64,000 nucleotides of DNA from Metellina segmentata. Its lineage: Eukaryota > Arthropoda > Arachnida > Araneae > Tetragnathidae. Every line of letters begins with the position of its first letter. Position 1 is the stretch's first letter. The stretch covers positions 135,148,011 to 135,212,010 of the forward strand of contig OX375872.1 of assembly GCA_947359465.1 (NCBI GenBank). Reading direction: 5' to 3'. Below are positions 55,144 through 64,000 of this stretch, one piece after another. The translations under genes and the position numbers were made by a program. A model generated the notes under the pieces. The model was given only the letters and a program-made list of their open reading frames with translations. It did not search any database and was not told the DNA's origin.

Positions 55144-56300
55144 CTATATACGTGCGATGAGAGGGTAAAGTGCAGATCGGGCTTTTTTAAATTTGGTTTG
55201 GATTGTTTGAATGTGGGGGGCCCAAGAGAGTTGGTTGTCGAGGATAACTCCTAGATATTTTGTTTGTGATACCCATTCTATTGATTGACCATAAACTTTG
55301 ACTTTGTGTGTGGGAGGGTTAGCTCCGAATATGATAGCTGCTGTTTTGTCGACATTAAGTTTAATTCTCCATTGAATAAGCCAAAGTTCGATTGCCTGGA
55401 TGTGTTTGTTGAGTAGAAAAATAAGTGTATTGATATTTTTTTGTTGGGCGAGAATAGCAGTGTCGTCAGCGAACATACTGAGCATGGTAGAATTAGATTG
55501 CGGGATGTCATTCATGTAGATGTTAAATAAGAAAGGTCCTAATTTGGATCCTTGAGGAACTCCAGATTTGATTTTGCGTTTCGAAGAGTCAGCCTTGTTA
55601 ACGGAGACGGTAAAATGACGATTGGTAAGGTATGACGTAAGTATGATGATAAGGCAGTGTGGGAAGTTGAGTTTGATAAGTTTATAGATGAGACCCTTTA
55701 TCCAAACTTTGTCGAATGCCTTGGCGATGTCAAAGAAAATTGCACCTGTTTTTTTGTATTTGCGTTTTCCCTTGTGTATGTGTTCGGTGACTCGGAGTAG
55801 CTGGTGAGTAGTGGAGAGTTTGGGTGTGAAACCGTGTTGTTGAGGGATCATAATGTTGTTTTGTGTGATGAAGTATTTAATTGTTTCAAGAATAATAGCT
55901 TCAGTGATTTTACTGAGGGTAGGGAGGAGTGAAATAGGTCTGTAGCTGGTGGGATCAGTTGTGTTTTTGTGAGGTTTGAGTATGGGGATGATGCTGGCGG
56001 TTTTCCAAGGAGTGGGGAAGTGTTTGAGTTTGAGAGTGAGATTAATAATGAAAGTGAAGATGAGGATGGCCTTAACGGGTAATTTTTTAACCATCTTATT
56101 AGTGATGCCTTCGTGTCCAGGGGCTTTTTTAATATTGAGTTTGTTAATCTGAATAATTACTTCAGATGGGGGGATAGATTTGAATGTGACTTGTTGGGTG
56201 TGTGAAAAATAATTATTGATAGTATGATTAACGAGATTGTCAGTGTTTGGGTCATTAATTTTATTATCATGAAATTGTGTTTCGAAGCTGTCTGCAATAG
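55144..56300 (-). CDS. LINE ORF2, reverse transcriptase part, frameshifted
   Basis: RT motifs: RPISLLPTLSKI, HGFTPKLSTTHQLL, FFDIAKAFDKVW, GVPQGSKLGPFLFNIY and the catalytic FADDTAI. Upstream it is cut from the endonuclease part by one-base indels near 56780 and 56308. Downstream, at about 55145, another one-base shift cuts it from the C-terminal tail (YLRPVLTYAAPIWG, to about 54700). Confidence 0.85.
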
Positions 56301-56742
56301 CGTTTCTTTGTCAGTGTCAGAGAGAGCAATGTTGTTTGGAGAGTGTATGGGGGGAATGTTGGGCCTTTTTGTTTTAAGAGATTTAGCCTTTCTCCAGAGG
56401 GATTTGTCTTCTATGTTTAAAGAGGATAAGTGGTCTTTCCAAGCTTGTTGAGTATGGGTTTTAATATCCTTTTTAAGTTGTTTCTGGATTCTATTAAGTT
56501 GTTGTTTGGAAAGAGGGTCTTTATTATGTTGCCAGTGTTTCTTAAGTTTGTTTCGATTTTTAATGATGGTTTTGATGTGAGGGGGGAGGAAAAGTTGATG
56601 AGTTTGGGTAATTTCTTTGGAAGAATGTTTATGTGCATTAATAATATTGTTTTGAAATTGTTCAGTGATTGTATCCAGTTGTGAGGGGCAGGAGACGCTG
56701 TTCGTGGGTATGGGGTATTGAGTCGTATCGTTAATGATATTT

Positions 56743-57471
56743 TTAAATGTAGTCCAGTTGGTAGTAGTGTCTGTGTATGTTAAGGGGTGAGTAGGCGGTG
56801 TTGAAAGTAAGAATGACAGGGTTATGGTCTGAAGAGAGTTCGGGCATGGAGATGATTTTATGTTTGTAGTGAAACCCTTTTATGAGTGCAAAATCAATGA
56901 CATTGCCTGTTTGGCCCTGGATTCGGGTGGGATCAGAGGGAGCGGCAACGGATATGCCAGTTTTATTTATAGTTTGGATTAAAAGATTGCCTCTGGGATT
57001 GTTGGAGGGACAGTTCCAAAGCCGGTGCTTCGCGTTGAAGTCGCCACATAGGATAATGCTATCATTAGCCGATATGAGTTTTTCAATTTCATTTATAGGA
57101 TTTTTATTATGCGCAGGACTGCAGTAAATGGAGGTTATAATAAGCGGGGATTTGTTGTTGAAGTTAATTGACACCGACGTAGTTTCGATATTATTGTGGG
57201 TTTGTTGAGGGATGACATGATGTGGGATGGATCTTTTGACGAACACTGCTGTTCCTCCAGAGGTGTGGGTAGTGAGTGTGGATATTCTATCTGTTCTGTA
57301 TGTGTTGTAATTAGCAATGTTTATCGGAGTATTGGGTCTTAGGTGCGTCTCTTGGAGACAGAGCACGTCCGGATTGTGGGTGTTAATGAAATCGCGTAGC
57401 TCTTGTATTCTATTGGTGACGCCGTTTGCGTTCCAGAATATGATGCAAAAGTTTTGGGGTGTGCCAGCCAT
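56743..57471 (-). CDS. LINE ORF2, APE-type endonuclease part
   Basis: 242 codons from ATG. Endonuclease motifs FWNANGV, DVLCLQETHL, ILCGDFNAKH and SSDHNPVIL are all present, so the nicking domain looks complete. The frame ends at 56743 because of a one-base insertion near 56780; the expected linker continues in another frame. Confidence 0.88.
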   Translation of the reverse strand: MAGTPQNFCIIFWNANGVTNRIQELRDFINTHNPDVLCLQETHLRPNTPINIANYNTYRTDRISTLTTHTSGGTAVFVKRSIPHHVIPQQTHNNIETTSVSINFNNKSPLIITSIYCSPAHNKNPINEIEKLISANDSIILCGDFNAKHRLWNCPSNNPRGNLLIQTINKTGISVAAPSDPTRIQGQTGNVIDFALIKGFHYKHKIISMPELSSDHNPVILTFNTAYSPLNIHRHYYQLDYI

Positions 57472-57659
57472 AGTGAAAATGGGGGTTTATAGTGCTGCCG
57501 CAATACAATCAATGATGACACATAATTTGTCCTCTGTGGTTTTGGCTTGTCTGATTTTTGAAATTAGTCCTTTGATGCCTCCTATAGGGGAGAACAACTT
57601 GGATACCTCTCTGACTAGGTCTAAGATCTCTTTGAGAGCGGTCGGGGCGGGATCTGACT

Positions 57660-58997
57660 TTATTCCAGAGTGGTCAACATTTTCGTTGACCAGTCGTGTT
57701 GGAGGATTGGGAAGAAGAGCGGGGCGGGGATTTGGATTAGGATTGGCAGCCTGGGCGTACGAGAAGTTTTCCGTGACGTTGTTTGTTTTGAATGAGTTTC
57801 TGGGGATAGAGGAGAGAGAGTTTTGCGTATAATTTCTTGATAGATTGGTTTACGTGTTGGGAATTTAGGGCATCCTTTCCAAGAGGCTACATGGCCTTCT
57901 TGATGACAGTTGATGCAAGTGGGGTTGTCAGATTTTTCCATTTCACAATCGGCTGTGCGATGCTCGTCTCCGCATCTCAGGCAACGGGTTTTCATGAGGC
58001 AATTTTTGGAGCTGTGTCCAAAATTGTTACAATTATAACACTGTCCAGGGCCAGATGTTCTTTGGAATGGTTCAATATTGACAGTAAGGTGTTGGATTTC
58101 TTGTAGATTGTAAATTTTATGAGTGGTGGGAGATTTGTCAAGTTCCACCATGAATATGGGGAGGGGATTTTTTGTTCGTGATTGTGTTAGTTGAGCTACT
58201 TTACGCACAGGAAATTCGTGATTAACTAGCTCATTTCTGATGTCCACAACTTCGGTTTCCCTGGGAAGGCCCTTGATTACCACTTTGACAGGTTTTTCAT
58301 AGGATGGGGTTATGATGAAACCCTCTATCTTTCTTTGTCTAAGGAAGGCGGTGACTCCCCTGTGTTGATCAGGGGTTTGGGTGGTGATCTTGACATATTC
58401 ACCGGCAAGCTTGCTCTTTATGGTGTTTCCGAATGTTCCTTTTAGAGTTCCAAGTAAAGCGGGGATGCCCTCAATCAGTTTAATCATTATGGGTTCAATT
58501 TTTGTGGGTGAGGTGTTTATGTCTTCTGGTAGACTTTCGAATTTATTGCTTGTAGTGATTGGGTTTGGCAAAGGGGCAAGGATATTGCGAGTGCCAGTAT
58601 GTTTTTTGGACGGGGATTGAAATCCTGAAGCATCTAATTTAGCATTTTTCTTATGAGGGCTGGTATTGTCCTCTGATCTTACTCTTTTAGTGGAGGTTTG
58701 ATCTTGGGTGGGTGGATTAGAGAAAGCACAAATGACTTGCCACTGACCTTCAAGAACGGCTAGTTGAGCGTATTCCTTGTTGATCATGGTGCTGACAAAG
58801 GCATATCTTTCGTTGTCATCATCGAGTTTGTATATTTCAAGGGCAGGTTCCAGGAGTTTCAGGCCAGCTTTCGTTTGCTTGATTTTCGTCTGGATTCGGG
58901 AGGCGAGAGTGCTGAGTTCGGCTGGAGTGAGGTTTTTTAATTCCTCGGGAATTGAATTTGATTTCTCCGACATTTCGACGGGGAGGTCGTTTTCCAT
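57660..58997 (-). CDS. LINE ORF1, gag-like zinc-knuckle protein, 445 aa
   Basis: The N-terminal third is helical (ELKNLTPAELSTLASRIQTK). A PRE_C2HC-type region follows (about 190-290), then three zinc knuckles: CYNCNNFGHSSKNC, CLRCGDEHRTADC, CINCHQEGHVASWKGC. Such proteins bind the element RNA. The frame is intact from ATG to TAG. Confidence 0.88.
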   Translation of the reverse strand: MENDLPVEMSEKSNSIPEELKNLTPAELSTLASRIQTKIKQTKAGLKLLEPALEIYKLDDDNERYAFVSTMINKEYAQLAVLEGQWQVICAFSNPPTQDQTSTKRVRSEDNTSPHKKNAKLDASGFQSPSKKHTGTRNILAPLPNPITTSNKFESLPEDINTSPTKIEPIMIKLIEGIPALLGTLKGTFGNTIKSKLAGEYVKITTQTPDQHRGVTAFLRQRKIEGFIITPSYEKPVKVVIKGLPRETEVVDIRNELVNHEFPVRKVAQLTQSRTKNPLPIFMVELDKSPTTHKIYNLQEIQHLTVNIEPFQRTSGPGQCYNCNNFGHSSKNCLMKTRCLRCGDEHRTADCEMEKSDNPTCINCHQEGHVASWKGCPKFPTRKPIYQEIIRKTLSPLSPETHSKQTTSRKTSRTPRLPILIQIPAPLFFPILQHDWSTKMLTTLE

Positions 58998-59584
58998 GAT
59001 GGGTTTTTGGCTATCACGCAGTCTTGAGAAAGACCTTTTATTTTGCGTGATAATTTTAAAGGTATAGCGGAGTTGAAATAGTGCGATCGTTCTCTACAGA
59101 GTAACAAGTAACCTCTTGAGTCACAAATTGGAATATTGATAAGACGTCTACTGAATCCAAACTATGTCATCGCAATTTTCGTACGTTCTGCATAAGTAGT
59201 CGATTTAGATGATTCTTCGAGTAGAAGCATGATCAGGTTGAACGAAAATTATATTCTTATTTGATTAACTTTTCGCTCAGGACGCGTGAATTATTCTTCT
59301 AGAGACTGCGATCGAACATTCTAGTCTCTTTTATTACCACAACGTATTCCTCCGCTGCCCTCTCATTGGCTAACAGAGTGTGAGAGCCTTGGAGGAAAGT
59401 GACGCCACCTTGCTGGTAGCAGTGTTGCCAGATCACTACACATCTATGATGTAGCAAACGGTAAAATAATATTTAAAGCTTTTTCGCCGATGGATGGAAA
59501 CAAAGATAATAATGACTTTTATAATCCAAATAAAAGGGTTTAAGAAAAAGGTTCTCAGTAGAGTGTCAACTCAACTTAATTGCC

Positions 59585-59977
59585 TCACGGAGAGCAGATT
59601 TCAATTCCGGAACGCGGCTTGGTGGGTGGCGGAGGATGTATCCTGAGCATGTCACACACTTGCTCTATAAGATTCAGATCAGGAGAGTTGACAGGCCACT
59701 TCATGCGCAGGATATTTTCACTTTGAAGGAAGGGGTCGAACAGGGCTTCACGGTGAGGAGGCGCGTTATCATCCATGAATATGAAAACAGGGTCGACCGC
59801 ACCTCGAAACAGGTGAACGGTAGGCTCAAGGATTTCTTCTCTGTATTTTTGACCGGTAACAGGCTCCGTGTCAAAGATGTGGAGGTCTGTGCGGCCGTCT
59901 AGCATAAGGCCTGCCCAGACCATGACTCCTCTGGAGGAAAACGATGTCTTTCTGTGATGTTTCCCGGGTGAAAACAC
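59585..59977 (-). pseudogene. Tc1-like transposase, DDE half
   Basis: 130 codons: GVMVWAGLMLDGRTDLHIFD, FIFMDDNAPPHRE and NSPDLNLIEQVCDML, which hold the second Asp and third catalytic Glu of Tc1-type DDE enzymes. The N-terminal half is missing and the C-terminus is deleted (ends KPRSGIEICSP). Confidence 0.8.
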
Positions 59978-59997
59978 TTACAAAGTACTTTGTTATA

Positions 59998-60199
59998 GTA
60001 TGCAAATATGTTATGTAACAGCCAACCACGGTTTCGTGTTGAAAAATATGCAAAAAAGGCAGTCTTGGATTTAACCATCTTTTTGTTAATGACTCCAATG
60101 CTCTAACCCTTCACAATGCTGGCTTCTTATGCGACTATCTTTTTTGCATATTGCTCAACACGAAACAGTGATTGGCTGTTGCATAACACATTTGCATAC
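59998..60199. repeat. imperfect 61-bp inverted repeat (palindrome), 80-bp spacer
   Basis: Arms 59998-60058 and 60139-60199 match at about 55 of 61 positions as inverted copies (e.g. GTATGCAAAT, TTTCGTGTTGA, ATATGCAAAAAAG). The right arm runs into 'acttttggcagtgagtg', a Tc1-like end. So this is probably a Tc1 terminal repeat duplicated in inverse. Confidence 0.85.
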
Positions 60200-60609
60200 T
60201 TCCATACTTTTGGCAGTGAGTGTATTATAAGACAAATATGAAAAAGATACTTGTGTTTAACTAAACCCATTAGGCTGAACTGTCTGCAGATAGGGCTTTG
60301 AGTTGTGACGTGGGATTTGTATAGAGTCGGTGGTCTAACTACACTAAAGCGACAATGCAGTAAAATGATGACAATGTTGTACCAAATAATCCTCATATTT
60401 CCATGAGACAAAATGTAGCAGTTGCGCCTAAAGGGAGAAGATAAACTAAATAGAAGCACAAAAACAGCATTTTTTGGGCCGTATAACTAAACATTGTGGG
60501 CCGTAAATTAAAAATGGCCGTTATAGCGAAATGCCGTAATTTTGTTGATCAATTTACAAAATAACTTATACTATATATGCATAAACTTTAACTTTTGGTT
60601 TGGATATCT

Positions 60610-60840
60610 TTTGAAAGTTTAGCGATTTCTGTGTACTTCAGTTTTCGTATAGCAACATTTCCATCGTTCATCAACGCATCTCTCAAATGTGCATACTGTT
60701 CCATTCTCAGAGTCCTCTGATTCAGTCGTATATACAACATCCTTTCCGATCAATCTTGGAATACATGTCGACAGTAAATTGATGGAACAGTTCTTTGCTT
60801 CTCAGTGAAACGTTGAAATTCAAAGAGCGCATCATCATCC
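60610..60840 (-). pseudogene. Helitron replicase fragment
   Basis: The minus strand encodes KELFHQFTVDMYSKIDRKG and, after a frameshift, LYIRLNQRTLRMEQYAHLRD then ALMNDGNVA. This matches the conserved VDMYxKIExxRLxYIRxNQxxLRxEEY..LRDA block at the start of Helitron replicase-helicases. Only this piece remains. Confidence 0.65.
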
Positions 60841-61018
60841 TGTGAGCGTAGAACTACTTAAAAGAAATGTTCTTAGTTTGCATAAATGATCCAAATCCAA
60901 GATTGGCGGGAATGCATTAAAGACCATATGAAGACTGTTGGAATTTTTAGGAAACCAAATAATACAAAAATATAATAATAAATTAATTTTAAAATGTTCT
61001 ACATTAAATTTAAAATTG

Positions 61019-61290
61019 GGATTAAATATCGCTTTACTTTCCATAAGACATCCAAACCAAAATTATAAAAATTAACTACGAAAACCGAAGTACTCTACAA
61101 AAACAAACAAAATATTGCATAAATAAAACAAACCAAAAATTGCAAAAAAGATAAAAATTAAATATCGCTTAACTTTAACAAAGATATCCAAATAATCCAA
61201 ACTAAAAGTTAGTACCCTTAAAAAATGATAATCCAAACTACCATACTCTAAAAAGAGAAACAATAACAAAATATTGCACAACCATGATCC
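61019..61290. repeat. diverged tandem repeat, period about 137 bp
   Basis: Two copies start 'attaaatatcgct' (61021 and 61158) and contain 'acaaaatattgca'. An inverted relative occurs at 60600-60635 in the Helitron fragment. Confidence 0.5.
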
Positions 61291-62099
61291 AGTTCCAAGA
61301 ATGGAGAGTGAACAGAAAAATAAACTTATATTATTGATTATGATAATCCAAGCTAAAAGTTAACGCTAGCAAAAAGTTAATATTCTTTTAAAAAAAGCAA
61401 TATTTTTTTCGCAGTGGTGGAGGAACCTCCCAAGCGCCATCTATTGGTCTCTCTCGAAACCAACAGTTGGGTGTGTAACCTCTTCGCTACCAGCCATATA
61501 AAAATTGTTTAAATATCAATTTTTTTTTCTGATAAATATTATGAAATACTTCAAAGTTCTCACGTCAATTCTTCTTTTAGATGCTGACATCATAGTGGGC
61601 TAAAACGTTTAGGTACACATATGTGTACCTCGGGTCTCAAAGCTGAAAACCTAATAATTTTAAAATGCTGATATTGCTTAACAACGCATTTTTTGTACAT
61701 AGCTGCATTATTTATCACTTTATAAATACAATAACATTATTAGAATGTTAGAACCAGAAAATATTTTTTTAAATATTTTTTTCATGTAATATTTTGTCTT
61801 GGGAAGTGTTTTTTGACTTACTTAGGTACATTTTATTGCTACAAAACATAAATTTTGTACACACTATATCACTATCACTTCAAAGGAACACAATATTTGT
61901 AGGAAATAAGGCACAAAAACAATTTTTTAATACAATGTTTATAGTGTTTGGTATTTTATGAAACAGTTATTTTTCATGATGCAAAGGTACACTTGACATT
62001 TTGTACACATAACTCTTGTCCTGGATTTGCATCCAGCTAACCTACACTTTTATCACTTTTCTATCATCCATAAATTTTGGCACATGGCCTACATTATAA

Positions 62100-62830
62100 A
62101 GTCTAACTTCTTTGATTGGTTGATTGACAACCTTCCTCTGCTTTTTTGGAGTTTCTTCCTCTGAATATGTTTGTTTTCTTTCGTTTTTTGTAATGTTCCT
62201 TTCATGTTTAATGAGGACTGCATTCGGTAGTCAATGAGGGATAAGAATTTTACTTTATTTGCATTATAATAGCGCACATAGCAACCCAGCAGTTAGAAAT
62301 AACCAGATCCACAAAATGAATAAACACTCTTGCTGGCCATTTCTTTGTTAACATGGTACACCTATAATAAGTCAAATAGCGGTCACATAAATCATTTCCA
62401 TCAATTGAGCTATTATAGGCCTGAACAACTGCTGGCTGTGGTACAATAATCTTTTTTTCTCCTCCTTTGACCAGCTCATGCAGCTTGGCACAGGTTCACT
62501 GCCCAAATATGATGATAAAAATAAAACGATTTTATTGTCTTTCCATTTTAAAATGCAGAGGTTTCATCATTATTTACAAGTTCATCCCACTCTCCTCTTT
62601 TTAATGTTTTGTTCAATTTTAATTTATTTTGGGCATTTCCAATTTTGTTTGTCCTTATCCTACCAGCTGTAAAAATTTCTTTCTCGAGGAGATACTTAGC
62701 ATATTTCAGGCCAGTGAAGTACCAGTCGTATACTACTTGTTACCAGTTTGAGGGGATATTTTCTGACAATATCTTTACAACACTTTCTCCAAGGCCCAAA
62801 ACTTTCCTCAGAGGAAACACAACCCTTTCC
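62100..62830 (-). pseudogene. piggyBac-like transposase remnant
   Basis: Minus-strand fragments: VLGLGESVVKILSENIPS, YDWYFTGLKYAKYLLEKEIF, TAGRIRTNKIGNA (the FDNYFTS...GTxRxNR block), then IVPQPAVVQAYNSSIDGNDL and CDRYL further on. Interrupted by stops and frameshifts. The sequence 'gtttaggtacacatatgtg' at 61608-61626 looks like a piggyBac subterminal region. No TTAA-flanked pair of ends was confirmed. Confidence 0.6.
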
Positions 62831-64000
62831 AATATATATTAGGTAGTCCTTTCTATCTCATCCTATAATTAAAGCACTTGCATTGGAGATGAACTTACAG
62901 CACCAGCATAATTAAAGATAAATATTTTTTAAATATTATGAAAATGTAATAAAATTTAAGTGTTAGTTCTACATTGTGGACATTTGAATTTATGCAGATA
63001 ATTGTTTACTTCTGAAAGGAAAAATAATAGTTTTACTTATAAGTCTCGGAATCTTTATGGAACCAATATAACGTCCATTTGTTGTAACCACAATTTTTTG
63101 AAATCTATTTTGATTTATAATGCCACCCGATTTCATGAACAATGCCTATGGCTTACAAGAAGTGTCACTCGCCAATCATTATAAAATTTTGTATGTAGAC
63201 ACTTTATAGTATTAGATAACAAATACTTGAAATAAACTTTGTTCAGATTGCTGTGGTTGTGGAAATATTTGATAGTTTGAGGTACATAAATTTTTACCAA
63301 ACTAATAATTTTGTATTTTAATGCAATATCCACAAGAGTTAGATTGATGAGGTGGATTAAAAAAAACTTGAATATGATAAACTAAAAAAATTATTACAAT
63401 TTTATTTGAAGAGATGTAATATTATAAAAACTTTAGTGGTATCATTATAAGAAATGGTTTTTGAACTAAATGTTACAGGTTGCTTCAAAAGCAACGCGAA
63501 AATAAGGACAAAAAATGAAAGACATGCTTATTTTTCTTTAAAAACAGTCATAGAATTCACTATTAGTACAAATAATTTCTGTTTGCATATGCAATACAAA
63601 GTCCCAAATTCGGACTATTTGTTAACCAGCATTTATTTTCCTCTAACTTTTGTATCTTTCCTCCTTTTTTTAAGAACCACTAGAAGCGCCGTTGGTGTCA
63701 TTTTGACCCTTTTTCCAATTTCACTTGCCGTATTTGACCATACAATTGAACTTCGAAGGTCATATTTTTTTAATTTTCTTAAAATGCTTCCAAGTATACT
63801 GTGAAAAATTTTCATATTTTTATGTCAATTATTAAATTAAATAATCGAAGAAATACCTAGAACAGCCAACAGGGGTCATTTTGACCCTCATTAGAAAAAA
63901 TGACCGATTTTCAAGTGAATGTCTGTTTTCGAATTTCCGATGCCTCATTTTTGTTTTCTGCGCATTGGGATACTCGCACCTCTTTATGTGATGGATATCG
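62831..64000. other. no gene recognised; repeated 'tcattttgaccc' motif
   Basis: AT-rich. 'gtgtcattttgaccct' (63697) and 'gggtcattttgaccct' (63872) resemble subterminal sequence of a DNA transposon, possibly the other side of the piggyBac-like element. The 116-codon frame at 63454-63804 has no recognisable motif. Confidence 0.35.

Larger units (their letters stand above)
54505..59301 (-). mobile_element. Jockey-like non-LTR retrotransposon (LINE), ~4.8 kb
   Basis: Two ORFs: a CCHC gag-like ORF1, and ORF2 with APE endonuclease and reverse transcriptase. A ~300-bp 5' leader (58998-59301). The 3' end is not poly(A) but a short CTTGA repeat. TGCGATC occurs at both joints (54498-54504 and 59307-59313), but because the LTR itself holds a near-repeat there, the TSD cannot be fixed. 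It appears full length. Confidence 0.9.
50030..59440 (-). mobile_element. Ty3/Gypsy LTR retrotransposon, minus strand, 5' LTR split by a LINE
   Basis: Flanked by the 4-bp TSD CATC (50026-50029 and 59441-59444). LTRs begin TGTAGTGATC and end CATCACCTTA. The internal order protease, reverse transcriptase, RNase H, integrase is that of Ty3/Gypsy. Without the nested LINE (~54505-59301) it is about 4.6 kb. LTRs differ at 2 of ~258 comparable bases (excluding the joint), so the insertion is young. Defects are a gag-pol frame offset and one in-frame TGA in pol. Confidence 0.92.
54377..59440 (-). repeat. 5' LTR of the Gypsy element, interrupted
   Basis: Two parts, 54377-about 54502 and about 59302-59440, together equal the 3' LTR. 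The gap is the nested LINE. The CRE-like box here is GTGACGCCAC (59399-59408), one base off the 3' LTR version. Confidence 0.9.

Noticed and set aside
57317..58106. Plus-strand frames of 171 and 89 codons
   Set aside because: Opposite-strand shadows of LINE ORF1 and ORF2, with no recognisable domain. The frames at 53721-54095 and 51127-51312 are likewise shadows of Gypsy gag and pol.

Overview
The window is AT-rich, intron-rich animal DNA crowded with transposable elements, most likely from an arthropod and probably a spider or other chelicerate. That is inferred from the invertebrate form of the one host gene and from the mix of Tc1/mariner, hAT, piggyBac, pogo, Helitron, Gypsy and Jockey-like relics with tRNA-derived SINEs. 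No rRNA, CRISPR array or prokaryotic feature is visible.

The one convincing host gene runs on the minus strand from about 38.35 kb down to 8.05 kb. It is a misshapen/TNIK/MINK1/MAP4K4-type Ste20 (germinal-centre kinase IV) gene. I can place 21 consecutive coding exons whose phases all join, giving 776 residues: a complete kinase core with every catalytic motif, a proline-rich and acidic linker, and the first third of the C-terminal CNH (citron homology) domain. The start-codon exon is not found with confidence and the last CNH exons lie beyond position 1, so the model is open at both ends. One intron is GC-AG. The coiled coil seen between kinase and CNH in vertebrate relatives was not found.

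Region by region. 1-8 kb: Helitron ends, a 913-bp non-autonomous Helitron, and a dead mariner invaded by a MITE that itself holds a Helitron-like unit with three ~270-bp repeats. 8-38 kb: the kinase gene; its introns carry three hAT-type elements with target-site duplications, a dead gene of an expanded 'CYVCG' family, a Tc1 relic, two tRNA-derived SINEs, a 772-bp inverted-repeat element between direct repeats, and a Helitron. 38-43.7 kb: probably the first intron, with no recognised gene. 43.7-45.1 kb: a SINE cluster including a SINE inside a SINE. 45.8-49.5 kb: remains of pogo-like and two hAT-like transposases. 50.0-59.4 kb: a young Ty3/Gypsy element on the minus strand whose 5' LTR is split by a ~4.8-kb Jockey-like LINE. 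59.5-64 kb: a Tc1 fragment, a large imperfect palindrome, a Helitron replicase fragment and a broken piggyBac transposase.

The transposable elements do not form a pathway. Their nesting gives a relative time order: the Gypsy LTRs differ at only about 2 of ~258 comparable bases and the LINE landed later still, while the mariner, Tc1, hAT and piggyBac genes are old and broken.
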